Source of the DNA: Candidatus Rifleibacteriota bacterium
Lineage (GTDB): Bacteria; Riflebacteria; Ozemobacteria; Ozemobacterales; Ozemobacteraceae
Length of the DNA: 64,000 nucleotides
NCBI GenBank assembly: GCA_029564115.1
Contig: JAKQQP010000500.1
Location: 1 to 64,000, forward strand
Direction of reading: 5' to 3'
The position numbers and the translations under genes were made by a program. Every line of letters begins with the position of its first letter. The first letter of the stretch is position 1. This document shows positions 1 to 8,683 of this stretch, piece after piece. The notes beneath the pieces were generated by a model, which worked only from the letters and a program-made list of their open reading frames with translations, was not told the origin of the DNA and did no database searches.

Positions 1-618
1 CGAAGCAAAAGCCAGAAGTGCCGTAAAAATACCCCCCACCAGAAAACGACAGGCCATGACAAAGTGCTGGTCGAACTTCCCCAGTAGAGACTTGCCGCAG
101 ATTGTGCCCCCCCCCCAGAAAAAAGCGGCGGCAACTGCATAAGCCGCTCCAGTTGCCAATGATTTGCCTTCGCCCGAAAACGGGTTGGTCATACCAAATG
201 AGACAAAATAAGAGCAGACAATGGCCAGTAGCGCCCACAGAATAAAATCCCGGTTAACTTTTTCTTTAAGAAAAATCACCCCGAGAGCGATGGTCATGAC
301 TGGTTGCAACTTCTGCAGAAGAACTGCCAGCGCTGGATTTATATAATGAAATGCCTGAGTAAAACAAAGTATGCCCAGGGCAGAAGCTCCGATACCGATT
401 CCGGCAAAATGAAGCAGATCTTTTGCAGCAATTCGCCCAAACTCGTGCCTCTTTTTATAAAGTACAGGCAGGGCGGCTGTGAGGTTGATGAGGTGTTCCC
501 AGGCGATAAGAACAATTACCGGCAGACTTTTTATAACGGGATTTCTGAAATACAGGTCTGTACTTCTGAGTATGCCGCAAAGAGCCACGAGAACAGCTGC
601 AAAACGAGGATTCATCAT
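1..618 (-). CDS. EamA/DMT-family transporter, C-terminus cut by window edge
   Basis: Inner-membrane drug/metabolite-transporter family protein; the substrate cannot be told. The minus frame is open from the ATG at 618 to the window edge (206 codons) and starts MMNPRFAAVLVALCG. It has at least five hydrophobic segments and the EamA signature AFHYINPALAVLLQKLQP near residues 102-120, followed by LGVIFLKEKVNRDF. Only the first EamA repeat and the start of the second are present, as the usual length is about 300 residues. The start ATG overlaps the stop of the upstream diguanylate cyclase by 4 bases (ATGA), so translation is probably coupled. A run of ten G encodes Trp-Gly-Gly-Gly at 107-116 and could be slippage-prone; the frame is intact here. 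Confidence 0.88.
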   Translation of the reverse strand, partial: MMNPRFAAVLVALCGILRSTDLYFRNPVIKSLPVIVLIAWEHLINLTAALPVLYKKRHEFGRIAAKDLLHFAGIGIGASALGILCFTQAFHYINPALAVLLQKLQPVMTIALGVIFLKEKVNRDFILWALLAIVCSYFVSFGMTNPFSGEGKSLATGAAYAVAAAFFWGGGTICGKSLLGKFDQHFVMACRFLVGGIFTALLAFAS

Positions 619-2675
619 GAAATTTCCTGAGCAAGTGTCGAACGATTTTTGCCGTTGCCTTTGCTGGCATATAATGCCTTGTCTGCTGCTTTGATAAGCG
701 TTTCCCGGTCATGTGAGTGCACTGGATAGGATGCGACGCCAATGCTTACGGTGATGCGCAGTTCGCCTGAACTGTGCAATACCGCAAGGCCGGCTATTCT
801 TTCTCTGAGACGCTCGGCAGTTTGATAAGCTTCTTCGCTGCGGGTTTCTGGCAAAATTACGGCCATTTCTTCTCCGCCATAACGACAGGGAATATCTATG
901 CCGATTCGCACGGTTTCTTTGATGCTCTGGGCTACTTTCTGGATAACCACATCACCAACCTGGTGACCGTAGGTGTCGTTGAATTTCTTGAAATTATCGA
1001 TATCTATCATTATCAAACTCAGGGTTAAGCCATAGCGGCGGGCACGCAGAAGCTCTTCAGAAAGTCTGGCCTGAAAATAACGGTGCACAAAGAGTCTGGT
1101 CATGCCATCGGTAATCGAAAGTTCGTAAAGTTTGTTGTTTTCGATGGTGACTGCGGCCTGTGAAGCGATCAGATTCAAGAGAGACAGGTCACCGTCTTTA
1201 AATTCGTTGCCGCTGCGCTTGTTTACGACGTTGATGACGCCGATGGTGCCTTCTTTGAACTTGAGAGGAGCACAGATCAGGCTTCTGATATCTTCGACCG
1301 GCATCAGGCTGCCAAAGTTTTTGAAACGCGGGTCTTTGAAGCCATCATTACAGATGATGCCGGATCCGTCACTGGCAACTTTGCCGCATACTCCCTGGCC
1401 AAGTCGTATCGGCGTACCGGTGAAGACTTTGTAACGCCCGCCTGAGGCGACTTTAACCACTAGTTCGTCGGTCTGGTCGTCAAGCAGCATGATCGAGCCT
1501 CTTTCGGCTTCAAGAACTTCTATTGCGTGTGATAAAACAAATTTCAGCAGTTCTTCTGAGTCTGAAAAATAGTTAACAGCGTTGCTGATCGCAAAAAGAG
1601 TGTTCAGCTCACTCATGCGCCGCTCTTTAAGTTCCTTTTCCTGCTTGATACTGACAACCATCTCACGAAAATTTCGGCTCAGCAGACCGATTTCATCGTT
1701 TCGAGCAAATTCGGCTGCTGGCTCAAGGTTGCCGGCAGCTACCCGAGACGTCGTTTCGGCGAGCATATTAATCGGAATGGCGATATGCCACGCCAGTATG
1801 GTGCCGGTAGTCAATGCCAGTATTAAACCGAGAAGGCCGAAAATCAAAAAATCTCTTCTCATGGTCTGGCCAAGAATATTGTATTCTGAGTCAGGAAGCG
1901 CTATTTCGAGCCGTATGGACTCAGAAATTCTTCCCTGAAGCAGCTCTTCTCTTACAAAATAATGAGATTTGCCCAGTATTTCAGTTTTGCCGGCAGTGAT
2001 GTCCGGGTTGTCCGGTGATCTTCCAGTTTTTCTGCGGGCATAAAGATCCATCTGGCTTGTTAATACACGCTTTCCGGCATATAGCAGAGTGAACTCCGCA
2101 CCGGTAAGACGCTTGAGCTTATCTGCGAAATCCCGGGGTAATTTTTGGGCAAAGAGAACGTGCTGAGGCAGCGAGGTCTTCAGTTTTGTTATCATGGCCG
2201 CCGCAAAAATCCAGGGTTCATCAGCGATTATATAAAGATTTACGTTCAGGGGCGAATGGCACATGGCCGGCACTATTTTGGGCAGAGCGTCTGCCGGCGA
2301 CCCACCTTCTTCAAGAACTACATTCTGGCGGTTTTCTATTATCGCGATGTAGTCTAGGCCTGATCTGACCAGCTCATACTGCATCAGAGGTATGGTGGCC
2401 GAGGCCGAAAAACCCATGCCGGCGAGGGTGTAAAAATCAAAATCAGCAACCGTCTTGGCTCTGATTTTCATTGAATCCATCTGATCTTCAAGACTTTCGC
2501 GAAAAAGCGACGCGGCGTAATTGAGGTTCCTTTTGAGATCCTGGGTGGCAACGGAAGAAATGCGATCGAGCGTTATTCCCATCAGAATTGTGAGGGGCAG
2601 TATCAAAATCAGGGCGAAAAGCAGCAGGATTTTGAACTTGAGCTTGCGGCTGCGAAAAAAATCAATAAAGGGCAC
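615..2675 (-). CDS. Membrane sensor diguanylate cyclase (HAMP-GAF-GGDEF)
   Basis: Predicted to make cyclic di-GMP from two GTP in response to a periplasmic or cytoplasmic signal. The 686 residues hold an N-terminal membrane segment (about 14-35), a periplasmic sensor region of about 230 residues, a second membrane segment (about 275-297), HAMP (about 298-350), GAF (about 375-510) and GGDEF (about 515-680). The active-site loop reads RYGGEEM; GGEE is intact but the last residue is Met, not Phe. The product-inhibition I-site RxxD expected just upstream reads IGID, so feedback inhibition is probably absent. The start is GTG and lies inside the end of the upstream 5'-nucleotidase-like gene (14-base overlap), which suggests translational coupling in a three-gene operon. 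Confidence 0.92.
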   Translation of the reverse strand: MPFIDFFRSRKLKFKILLLFALILILPLTILMGITLDRISSVATQDLKRNLNYAASLFRESLEDQMDSMKIRAKTVADFDFYTLAGMGFSASATIPLMQYELVRSGLDYIAIIENRQNVVLEEGGSPADALPKIVPAMCHSPLNVNLYIIADEPWIFAAAMITKLKTSLPQHVLFAQKLPRDFADKLKRLTGAEFTLLYAGKRVLTSQMDLYARRKTGRSPDNPDITAGKTEILGKSHYFVREELLQGRISESIRLEIALPDSEYNILGQTMRRDFLIFGLLGLILALTTGTILAWHIAIPINMLAETTSRVAAGNLEPAAEFARNDEIGLLSRNFREMVVSIKQEKELKERRMSELNTLFAISNAVNYFSDSEELLKFVLSHAIEVLEAERGSIMLLDDQTDELVVKVASGGRYKVFTGTPIRLGQGVCGKVASDGSGIICNDGFKDPRFKNFGSLMPVEDIRSLICAPLKFKEGTIGVINVVNKRSGNEFKDGDLSLLNLIASQAAVTIENNKLYELSITDGMTRLFVHRYFQARLSEELLRARRYGLTLSLIMIDIDNFKKFNDTYGHQVGDVVIQKVAQSIKETVRIGIDIPCRYGGEEMAVILPETRSEEAYQTAERLRERIAGLAVLHSSGELRITVSIGVASYPVHSHDRETLIKAADKALYASKGNGKNRSTLAQEIS

Positions 2676-4746
2676 GTTTTATTTCTACCTGTCCGTTTCT
2701 GTGTCTGAGGCCATTGATAAAAGCGCGTCTCAAATCATTACAAAGTTTGCGCGAGCTGTTGATAGAAAGGTCATAGCCCCCCGGCAGTTTTATGGGCATA
2801 TTCTCGGTTACGGCGACTTTGTAGATATTTGCAGTCGAAAAATTGCCGCTCCAGGGGAAAATGCCAACTCTGCCGTCATCGTGTATTTCGATAGAAAAAC
2901 CGGCGAACGCGAGCTGTTGCCCGCCCGAAGAAATGCCGTGCTGAACGAGCTTTTCAACGTTGGCGCCATCGATTTCCAGCAGCCTGATTCCTTCTTCTGT
3001 GGTGAAGTCAGAGATAATTCTGGCCGGGGTGATTGTCTTAAGAGGTTCTCGGGTCTTGTTGACCGTTTCAACCGGTATAAAGGCAAAATCAGCACCGGTC
3101 TCAAGTCTGACCACTTCGGCCAGAAGGCGGCAATATTCTGAGTTGAAAGTGCCATCGTGAGAGAGCGGGGTGGGCAGAGTCACGTGCTCATGAGACAAGG
3201 CCTGAATTCTGAGGGTCTCATCGAGTTCTTCGAAATCATTGAAGCGTTTTGTCTCGGTTGCGACCAGATCCGGGCTGCGGCGCAGGTATTTTTCGAGGTT
3301 TTCGCGAATAAGCCCCTTTACAGCAGCGTTTCTGGCGTTCGCCAGTTCAGGCCAGTCAAAATCGTTAGAATACATAAAATCATTGACAGCGACAGTATAG
3401 GTCGCAAAAAATTCAAGGGGTTCGTTGTTCACATCTATCTCGATAATTCTGAAGCCGGCGGGATTGGAGCTCGAGTAAGTGCAGCTAAGGCCTGAGGCCT
3501 GCAAAAAGCCGGTTTTGCCCGACAGGCTTTCTTCTATGAGGTTTTCGAGTTGCCAGCCATAAAGCTCGACGGCTACCAGATTGTTCTCGAACGGGAGAAT
3601 ATCATAGAGATGCCGAAGCGTCACCGGCCCCTCGCCGAGCGAAGTCTTTATACCGCCTGAATTGGCCAGGGCGATCTGAGTGCCGGCGGTTTCGCGCATG
3701 CAATCAGCAATCAGATTGCCGATTGACGATTCTTCGGTGTATGAATAGCTGAAATTGCTTTTGCTTGTGGTGATGACCTCATCGAGAAGGCTGTCTATTT
3801 TGGCTTCGACCCGACTGATTTCAGCGGCAAGTTCTTTATCTGGGGTCGTTTTGCTGGCATCGACGGTGAATATGCGCTGAAACCCTCTTGCTATATCCCA
3901 TTTTCCGCCGATGTACGAAACTTTAACCATACCAATGCCGCCACCGCGACCTGGCGCAGTCTGACAGATCATCGGCCGCCCCGAAACAACGGCACCTGGC
4001 CCGATAAGGTCGCCAATAATTATATCGACCTCAGGAAAAATCTCGCCGGGGTTCTCGAGATCTCCGACTTCGGGGTGGTGTGACAGCAGGACAATCACTT
4101 CGGCGCCCTGTTCTTTTAAAAGTGCCGCCGCCTTTTGCACAGAAGTCTTCATGTCGGTAATTTCAAGATTTACGATGTTATCCTGGCGGGTGTTTCTGGC
4201 GAGTTGACCGTGGCCCAGACCTATGAGGCCAACCTTGACGCCGCCCTTCTCGATCAGCATGCTGCCTTTGAACGTTTCGCCGACCGGGCTGGTGACGTCA
4301 CGGTAATTACAGGCCAGCATGGGCACATGCTTGCTGTTTACAAAATTTTTGAGGCTTTCAAAGCCATATTCAAATTCCATGTTGCCGATGGTCATGGCGT
4401 CATAGCCGGCTCTCCCCATGAGGCGCAGCGGGACTTCGCCCATGGTCAGTGAGGCTTCGGCGGTGCCGAAAAGAGCATCGCCCGTATCGAGAAGCAGAAC
4501 GTTTTCGGGTTTGAAATTAAACGCCCCGGAAGTATCAGAAATAAAGCCTCTGATAAACGCAAGGCCACCGACCTGATCATACTGACGATCATGCACAGTT
4601 CCGGAGAAGGGCTTTATCTGGCCTCTGAGGTTCGAGGTATAAAAAATCACCAGATTGCGGCTGGGGATTCTCATGTAGTCATACGTTATCATGCCTGCGA
4701 GCAGGCCTATCAACAGCAGGGCCAGGACAGCCAGGTTTCTGACCAC
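2662..4746 (-). CDS. 5'-nucleotidase/UshA-like metallophosphatase with eroded metal site
   Basis: Exported, membrane-anchored protein of the bifunctional 5'-nucleotidase family (694 residues). Residues 4-20 are a signal or anchor segment. A calcineurin-like domain follows (about 31-300), then a 5'-nucleotidase C-terminal domain with SIGNLIADCMRE and ANSGGIKTS, and a second, weaker copy of that domain in the last 180 residues (LLEIDGANVEKLV, YKVAVTENM). Several metal ligands are changed: the usual DxHG motif is SNLRG (38-42), GNHE is GNME (121-124) and the late GHxH is GDLIG (245-249). LLDTGD (85-90) and LSHH (221-224) remain. It may therefore bind rather than hydrolyse its ligand. The start is GTG, with AGGAG about 10 bases upstream. 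First gene of the operon with the cyclase and transporter. Confidence 0.85.
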   Translation of the reverse strand: MVRNLAVLALLLIGLLAGMITYDYMRIPSRNLVIFYTSNLRGQIKPFSGTVHDRQYDQVGGLAFIRGFISDTSGAFNFKPENVLLLDTGDALFGTAEASLTMGEVPLRLMGRAGYDAMTIGNMEFEYGFESLKNFVNSKHVPMLACNYRDVTSPVGETFKGSMLIEKGGVKVGLIGLGHGQLARNTRQDNIVNLEITDMKTSVQKAAALLKEQGAEVIVLLSHHPEVGDLENPGEIFPEVDIIIGDLIGPGAVVSGRPMICQTAPGRGGGIGMVKVSYIGGKWDIARGFQRIFTVDASKTTPDKELAAEISRVEAKIDSLLDEVITTSKSNFSYSYTEESSIGNLIADCMRETAGTQIALANSGGIKTSLGEGPVTLRHLYDILPFENNLVAVELYGWQLENLIEESLSGKTGFLQASGLSCTYSSSNPAGFRIIEIDVNNEPLEFFATYTVAVNDFMYSNDFDWPELANARNAAVKGLIRENLEKYLRRSPDLVATETKRFNDFEELDETLRIQALSHEHVTLPTPLSHDGTFNSEYCRLLAEVVRLETGADFAFIPVETVNKTREPLKTITPARIISDFTTEEGIRLLEIDGANVEKLVQHGISSGGQQLAFAGFSIEIHDDGRVGIFPWSGNFSTANIYKVAVTENMPIKLPGGYDLSINSSRKLCNDLRRAFINGLRHRNGQVEIKRALY

Positions 4747-4890
4747 TTCGGGTTCGCTCCTGAATAAAGGTTATTAGCAGAAATTGGTGATCAAGCTTAA
4801 CAAAGAATCAAAGGCCATGTCAACAACCGACTTTGCAGCCGGTCATTCTTTTTGTCTGGTACAACGGCAGACACGGCAGGGCTTCAGCTT

Positions 4891-6867
4891 TCATCTGGTC
4901 AACTGCCATAACTCCAGAAGGTCGCTGTTTATTTCTTCGACAAAGCGCGACGGGTGGGCGAGAACGGTGCCTGACGCTGAATCCCAGAGCTGTGCCGGGT
5001 AAGAAATTGCCAGATTTTCACAGGCCCTGGTCATGGCTACATACATCAGCCGTCTTTCTTCTTCTATTTCTGCCGCGCCTTTGACTGCATTAAAAGAAGG
5101 GAATCTTCCTTCGAGGGTCGAAATTATAAACACGGAATGCCACTCGAGTCCTTTGGCAGAATGAATTGTTGAAAGCACCAGCGATTCATCGTCATCATCA
5201 GTATCGGCTGCTAAAGTGTCATCAACTGAATTTCGAGGGGGCTCTAGCGCCAGGTCGGTAAGAAACCCGGTCAGGGAGGTGAATTTTTCTGCTATCAATG
5301 CCAGCTGGTCTATATCTTTGAAGCGTCTGGGGTAATCGTCATATGTGGCTCTGAGTATTGGAAAATAGTAATCGGAAACTATTTCGATGAGCCGGGCCGG
5401 AAGGGCATCTTTTTGTCTGGAGGCCGAAGCGAGCATCTGCAGCAGGGCTTTTAAGCCTTCTGCGGCTCTGGGCCTGACTTTTAAAGAACCGATATCGAAA
5501 GGTTCTGGCTGTTGCTGCAGGTGCGTGAATATCTCGCCCGCCGAATGTGTGCCGACCCCTTCGATCAGCAGCAGGGCTCGAAGCCACGAAACCTGGTCAG
5601 CCGGGTTCTGTATGATGCGCAGATGCGCTATGATGTCTTTCAGGTGACTGGCCTCAAGAAATTTGAAGCCGCCCCATTTTACATAGGGGATATTGCGGCG
5701 CTTCAATTCAAGTTCCAGCTGGTAAGCGTGAAAACTCGATCTAAAAAGCACCGCCATATCGTCTAGCTTGACGCCCTGTTCTCGCAGTTCTAAAACTCTT
5801 GCCGCGACGAACATCGCCTGTTCCTGTTCATCTTCGCATCTGACCCGGGCTGGCAACTCGCCCTGGGGGCGCTGAGTGAAAAGGCGCTTTTTAAAACCTT
5901 CGGCGGCATTTTCCATAAGACTGTTGGCCGCGTCTAGAATGGCGACCGTGCTGCGGTAGTTGCGTTCAAGCCTGATAACACGGCAATTTTCGAATGCTTC
6001 GGGGAACTCGAGAATATTGTTTACCCGGGCACCTCTGAAAGAATAGATGCTCTGGGCGTCGTCGCCGACCACCATGACATTGTTGCTTTTGCCGCCCAGC
6101 AACAGCGTTATGCGTGCCTGAACAGCATTGGTATCCTGGTATTCGTCAGCCATTATGTAGGTGTATTGCGAGGTAATCGCCGCTCTTGCTTCTTCGCTTT
6201 CTTTGAGCAGGCGATGCAGGTATATCAGCAGGTCGTCATAGTCCAGCAGAGCATTCTTGAGTTTATAGGCGCTGAACGTTTCATGCAAAGCTTCGAGTGC
6301 TTCTATGTGTTCATTGAACTGGCTGTAAAAAGACTGCACGATGTCTGCCACGCTTTTTTCGAGATTGTGAGCCTTCGAAAAGAGTTGGGTAATCGTCGCT
6401 TTAACCGGAAATCTGGTTTCTTTTTTATTCAGGCCCATTTCGCTTCGTATGAGATTCACAATATCAGAAGAATCGGATTCGTCCAGAATCGAAAAGCCGG
6501 CCGGAATGCCGATATGGTGCCCGTAGCGCCGCAGCATCACCGCTGCAAAACTGTGATAAGTTCCGCCTGCGACCTGTCGCCCCTCGCCACCGATCAGGTC
6601 GGCAACCCGATCGAGCATACTGCGTGCGGCCTTTCGTGTAAAAGTCAGCAGTAGAATTCGTGTCGGGTTGATGCCGCTTTCTATCATTCGGGCAACTCGA
6701 TAAATCAGAGTTCGCGTTTTGCCAGAGCCGGCGCCGGCAATACACAACATCGGGCCATCAAAATTTTTGACGGCCTCGAGCTGCTCGGGGTTCAAATCTC
6801 TTTCGTAGTTCAGGCGATAGCTGGTCGGCTGTTCGCGCAGCGAGGCAAGGCTGAAGGTTTTGCTCAT
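4891..6867 (-). CDS. UvrD/PcrA-family superfamily 1 DNA helicase
   Basis: ATP-dependent 3'-5' DNA helicase of the UvrD/Rep/PcrA class, probably acting in repair or at stalled replication forks. It has the Q-motif region LNPEQLEAV, Walker A AGAGSGKTRTL, Walker B ADEYQDTNAVQ, motif III GDDAQSIYSFRGA, motif IV RLERNYRS, motif V TIHSAKGLEW and motif VI RRLMYVAMTRA. At 658 residues it is slightly shorter than typical UvrD (about 720) and lacks the long C-terminal tail that binds RNA polymerase in PcrA. The ATG overlaps the cutA stop by 4 bases, so the two are co-translated. Which of UvrD, Rep or PcrA it corresponds to cannot be settled by eye. Confidence 0.95.
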   Translation of the reverse strand: MSKTFSLASLREQPTSYRLNYERDLNPEQLEAVKNFDGPMLCIAGAGSGKTRTLIYRVARMIESGINPTRILLLTFTRKAARSMLDRVADLIGGEGRQVAGGTYHSFAAVMLRRYGHHIGIPAGFSILDESDSSDIVNLIRSEMGLNKKETRFPVKATITQLFSKAHNLEKSVADIVQSFYSQFNEHIEALEALHETFSAYKLKNALLDYDDLLIYLHRLLKESEEARAAITSQYTYIMADEYQDTNAVQARITLLLGGKSNNVMVVGDDAQSIYSFRGARVNNILEFPEAFENCRVIRLERNYRSTVAILDAANSLMENAAEGFKKRLFTQRPQGELPARVRCEDEQEQAMFVAARVLELREQGVKLDDMAVLFRSSFHAYQLELELKRRNIPYVKWGGFKFLEASHLKDIIAHLRIIQNPADQVSWLRALLLIEGVGTHSAGEIFTHLQQQPEPFDIGSLKVRPRAAEGLKALLQMLASASRQKDALPARLIEIVSDYYFPILRATYDDYPRRFKDIDQLALIAEKFTSLTGFLTDLALEPPRNSVDDTLAADTDDDDESLVLSTIHSAKGLEWHSVFIISTLEGRFPSFNAVKGAAEIEEERRLMYVAMTRACENLAISYPAQLWDSASGTVLAHPSRFVEEINSDLLELWQLTR

Positions 6868-7184
6868 CGACAGACAGACTCCGTGATCCAGTCGAGATAC
6901 GCTTTGTTGCCGTAAATGACCGGAACCGCCAGAAATTCAAAAACTTCGTAGGGGTGCAGCTCTCTGATGCGCTCTTCGAGGTTCTCGAGCAGATCTGCCC
7001 GGGTTTTGATCGTCATCAGAATTTCATCAGAGGCTTCCAGATCGCCTTTCCAGGTATAGAAAGATCTGTGTCCTTTTGAGATACTGGCACAGGCACACAG
7101 TCGCTCGGCGACGAGCTTGCCGGCGATTGCGGCAACATCGACTGTTTCGGGCCAGGTGACAGAAACAACGCAGAATTCGGTCAT
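6864..7184 (-). CDS. cutA: CutA1 divalent-cation tolerance protein
   Basis: Small trimeric CutA-family protein associated with divalent metal tolerance; its biochemical role is unsettled. The 106-residue product matches the family along its length: VSVTWPETVDVAAIAGKLV, ERLCACASI, FYTWKGDLE, ILMTIKTRAD and LHPYEVFEFLAVPV. The ATG at 7184 is chosen because GGAGG lies 5 bases upstream and the family normally starts here; an upstream in-frame start at 7250 would add 22 residues without homology. It overlaps the helicase by ATGA, an unusual partnership with no obvious functional logic. Confidence 0.93.
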   Translation of the reverse strand: MTEFCVVSVTWPETVDVAAIAGKLVAERLCACASISKGHRSFYTWKGDLEASDEILMTIKTRADLLENLEERIRELHPYEVFEFLAVPVIYGNKAYLDWITESVCR

Positions 7185-7381
7185 GGTAACCTCCGGCATT
7201 TTCAAGCCACTCAGGTATTTTGCATCGACATGGTAATGTGCTGCCACCATATTGCCGATAGCTGTTACAAGTCAAGTATATGGAGCGTTCGTATGGCAAC
7301 TTTACCCTTGTTTCTTGCAACGGTTTTCAGTATTTTTCTTTCGCTCGAACTGACTGCTGATCAATGAGCAGTTCTGTAAAG

Positions 7382-7413
7382 ACGCCACAGTAACCAGGCT
7401 GTGGCGTTTTTTA
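7382..7413. terminator. Hairpin between cutA promoter region and spoIID-like gene
   Basis: A 9-bp inverted repeat (acgccacag / ctgtggcgt, 8-base loop) at 7382-7407 is followed on the plus strand by six T. It abuts the stop of the minus-strand SpoIID-like gene, whose transcript would read the hairpin followed by CTTTA, a weak U tract. It most likely ends that gene. The rest of 7185-7410 holds no gene that I can support. Confidence 0.5.
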
Positions 7414-8673
7414 TTTTACAATTGTGCCGGGGTAATAAAACTTCAAAATTTCGTCATACTTTATGCCTTTTTTAGCCAGGCCATCGGCGCCATAAATACA
7501 CATACCAACCCCATCTCCGTGCCCCATGCCGCGAAAAATTATCGTTCTTTTGAGAACATCCATGTTGAATTTCATGCTCTTAATGCTATTCGGCCCAAAA
7601 TGGCTCTGCAATTTTGTTAAAAAGTCGATGCCACTGATGCTTTTGGGGTTTCTGCCTCGCAGAAGCACCTGGAAAATTCGACCGTTGGCATCGATTTTTT
7701 CTGGTTCCCAGCTGGCGAAAATTCTTTCTGCGCCAGCTGCGTAGGCCAGTGAAAGAAAATCGAGAATGTCGAACTTCTGCAGCTCGACAGTCCAATGAAA
7801 CCCCGGGCTGTGAAAGCAGTTTTCTGTGCCTTTGCCTTCGTGCAGATCGTCATGAGCCGGGTGAAACGGCTCGTCTACTCCGTAAATATCGAGAGCCGAA
7901 GAAATCTTGCCCCCGCATGTATGATGAAAACGCGGCAGAATAATTTTGTCTTTGTAAGTCAAAACCTGGTTTTTCATCATATTGGCGATAATGTCGACAA
8001 GCTCGCGATTATAACCGCAGCCGGCATAGGGCAGGCAGTGGTCGCTGCCGCAAATTTCGTAATCAGTGTCAGGGTGCGCCGGGTGTTCTTTTAAATACTT
8101 GAGCCGCGTTCTGACAACTATCGTGACAGCCTTGATAACTTCGGGCTCATTGGAAAAGAGCATTTTTGAAACAGATGAAACCACAAATTGATGCAGGTTG
8201 ATCGTGTTAACTATCGCCAGAGAGGTGCCATTGTTCCTTATTTCGATTCGCCCCTGCATCAGATAAGGTGAATGCCCCGGAATTTCGAGACTGAGAAGAT
8301 CGCCACCTTCAATGAGAACCTTCGAAAAACCCCTGTCGAGATCCTTGTCGGTAGACAGTCGTGCGATAATTCCTTTCGGAACAAGCATCAGAGAAGCGTC
8401 TTCGCCTTCGGTAAGTATTTCGGTTTCGGTGGCTGTAGACATAGTGCCGGAAGCCATGGCTGAGCCGATAAAATGCAGCGGCGCGCTGGCTGGAGAAAAA
8501 GTCATATCCCAGTTGCCACTGAAGCTCTGCAGTCTCAGAGTGGTAAAAATTTCGTTGGTTTCAATCCCTATTCTGATTGTCTGCTGATTGTCGATATCTG
8601 CCAAAAGGCGAGCCTGGCACGGCAGGAACAATAAAATAAGAGATAAAATCAGGACTCTTGCGTGACTGTTCAT
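7411..8673 (-). CDS. SpoIID/LytB-domain secreted protein lacking the catalytic glutamate
   Basis: Secreted protein of the SpoIID/LytB family, whose active members are peptidoglycan lytic transglycosylases that remodel septal wall. A signal peptide covers about residues 1-25. The family signatures PRFHHTCGGKISSA (about 247-260) and GMGHGDGVGMCIYGA (near 385-400) are clear. The segment that normally reads VVxxEMP before KAQAVAARTY is VVSSVSKM followed by IKAVTIVVRTR, so the catalytic Glu is missing under either alignment. It may bind glycan without cutting. It follows the TPR gene with a 10-base gap and is probably co-transcribed. A possible GGAG lies 14 bases before the ATG, farther than ideal. 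Confidence 0.82.
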   Translation of the reverse strand: MNSHARVLILSLILLFLPCQARLLADIDNQQTIRIGIETNEIFTTLRLQSFSGNWDMTFSPASAPLHFIGSAMASGTMSTATETEILTEGEDASLMLVPKGIIARLSTDKDLDRGFSKVLIEGGDLLSLEIPGHSPYLMQGRIEIRNNGTSLAIVNTINLHQFVVSSVSKMLFSNEPEVIKAVTIVVRTRLKYLKEHPAHPDTDYEICGSDHCLPYAGCGYNRELVDIIANMMKNQVLTYKDKIILPRFHHTCGGKISSALDIYGVDEPFHPAHDDLHEGKGTENCFHSPGFHWTVELQKFDILDFLSLAYAAGAERIFASWEPEKIDANGRIFQVLLRGRNPKSISGIDFLTKLQSHFGPNSIKSMKFNMDVLKRTIIFRGMGHGDGVGMCIYGADGLAKKGIKYDEILKFYYPGTIVK

Positions 8674-8683
8674 AATTTACAGC

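Noticed and set aside
6166..6654. Long plus-strand frame of 162 codons inside the helicase gene
   Set aside because: It runs antisense to clear helicase motifs, and the protein has no plausible composition.
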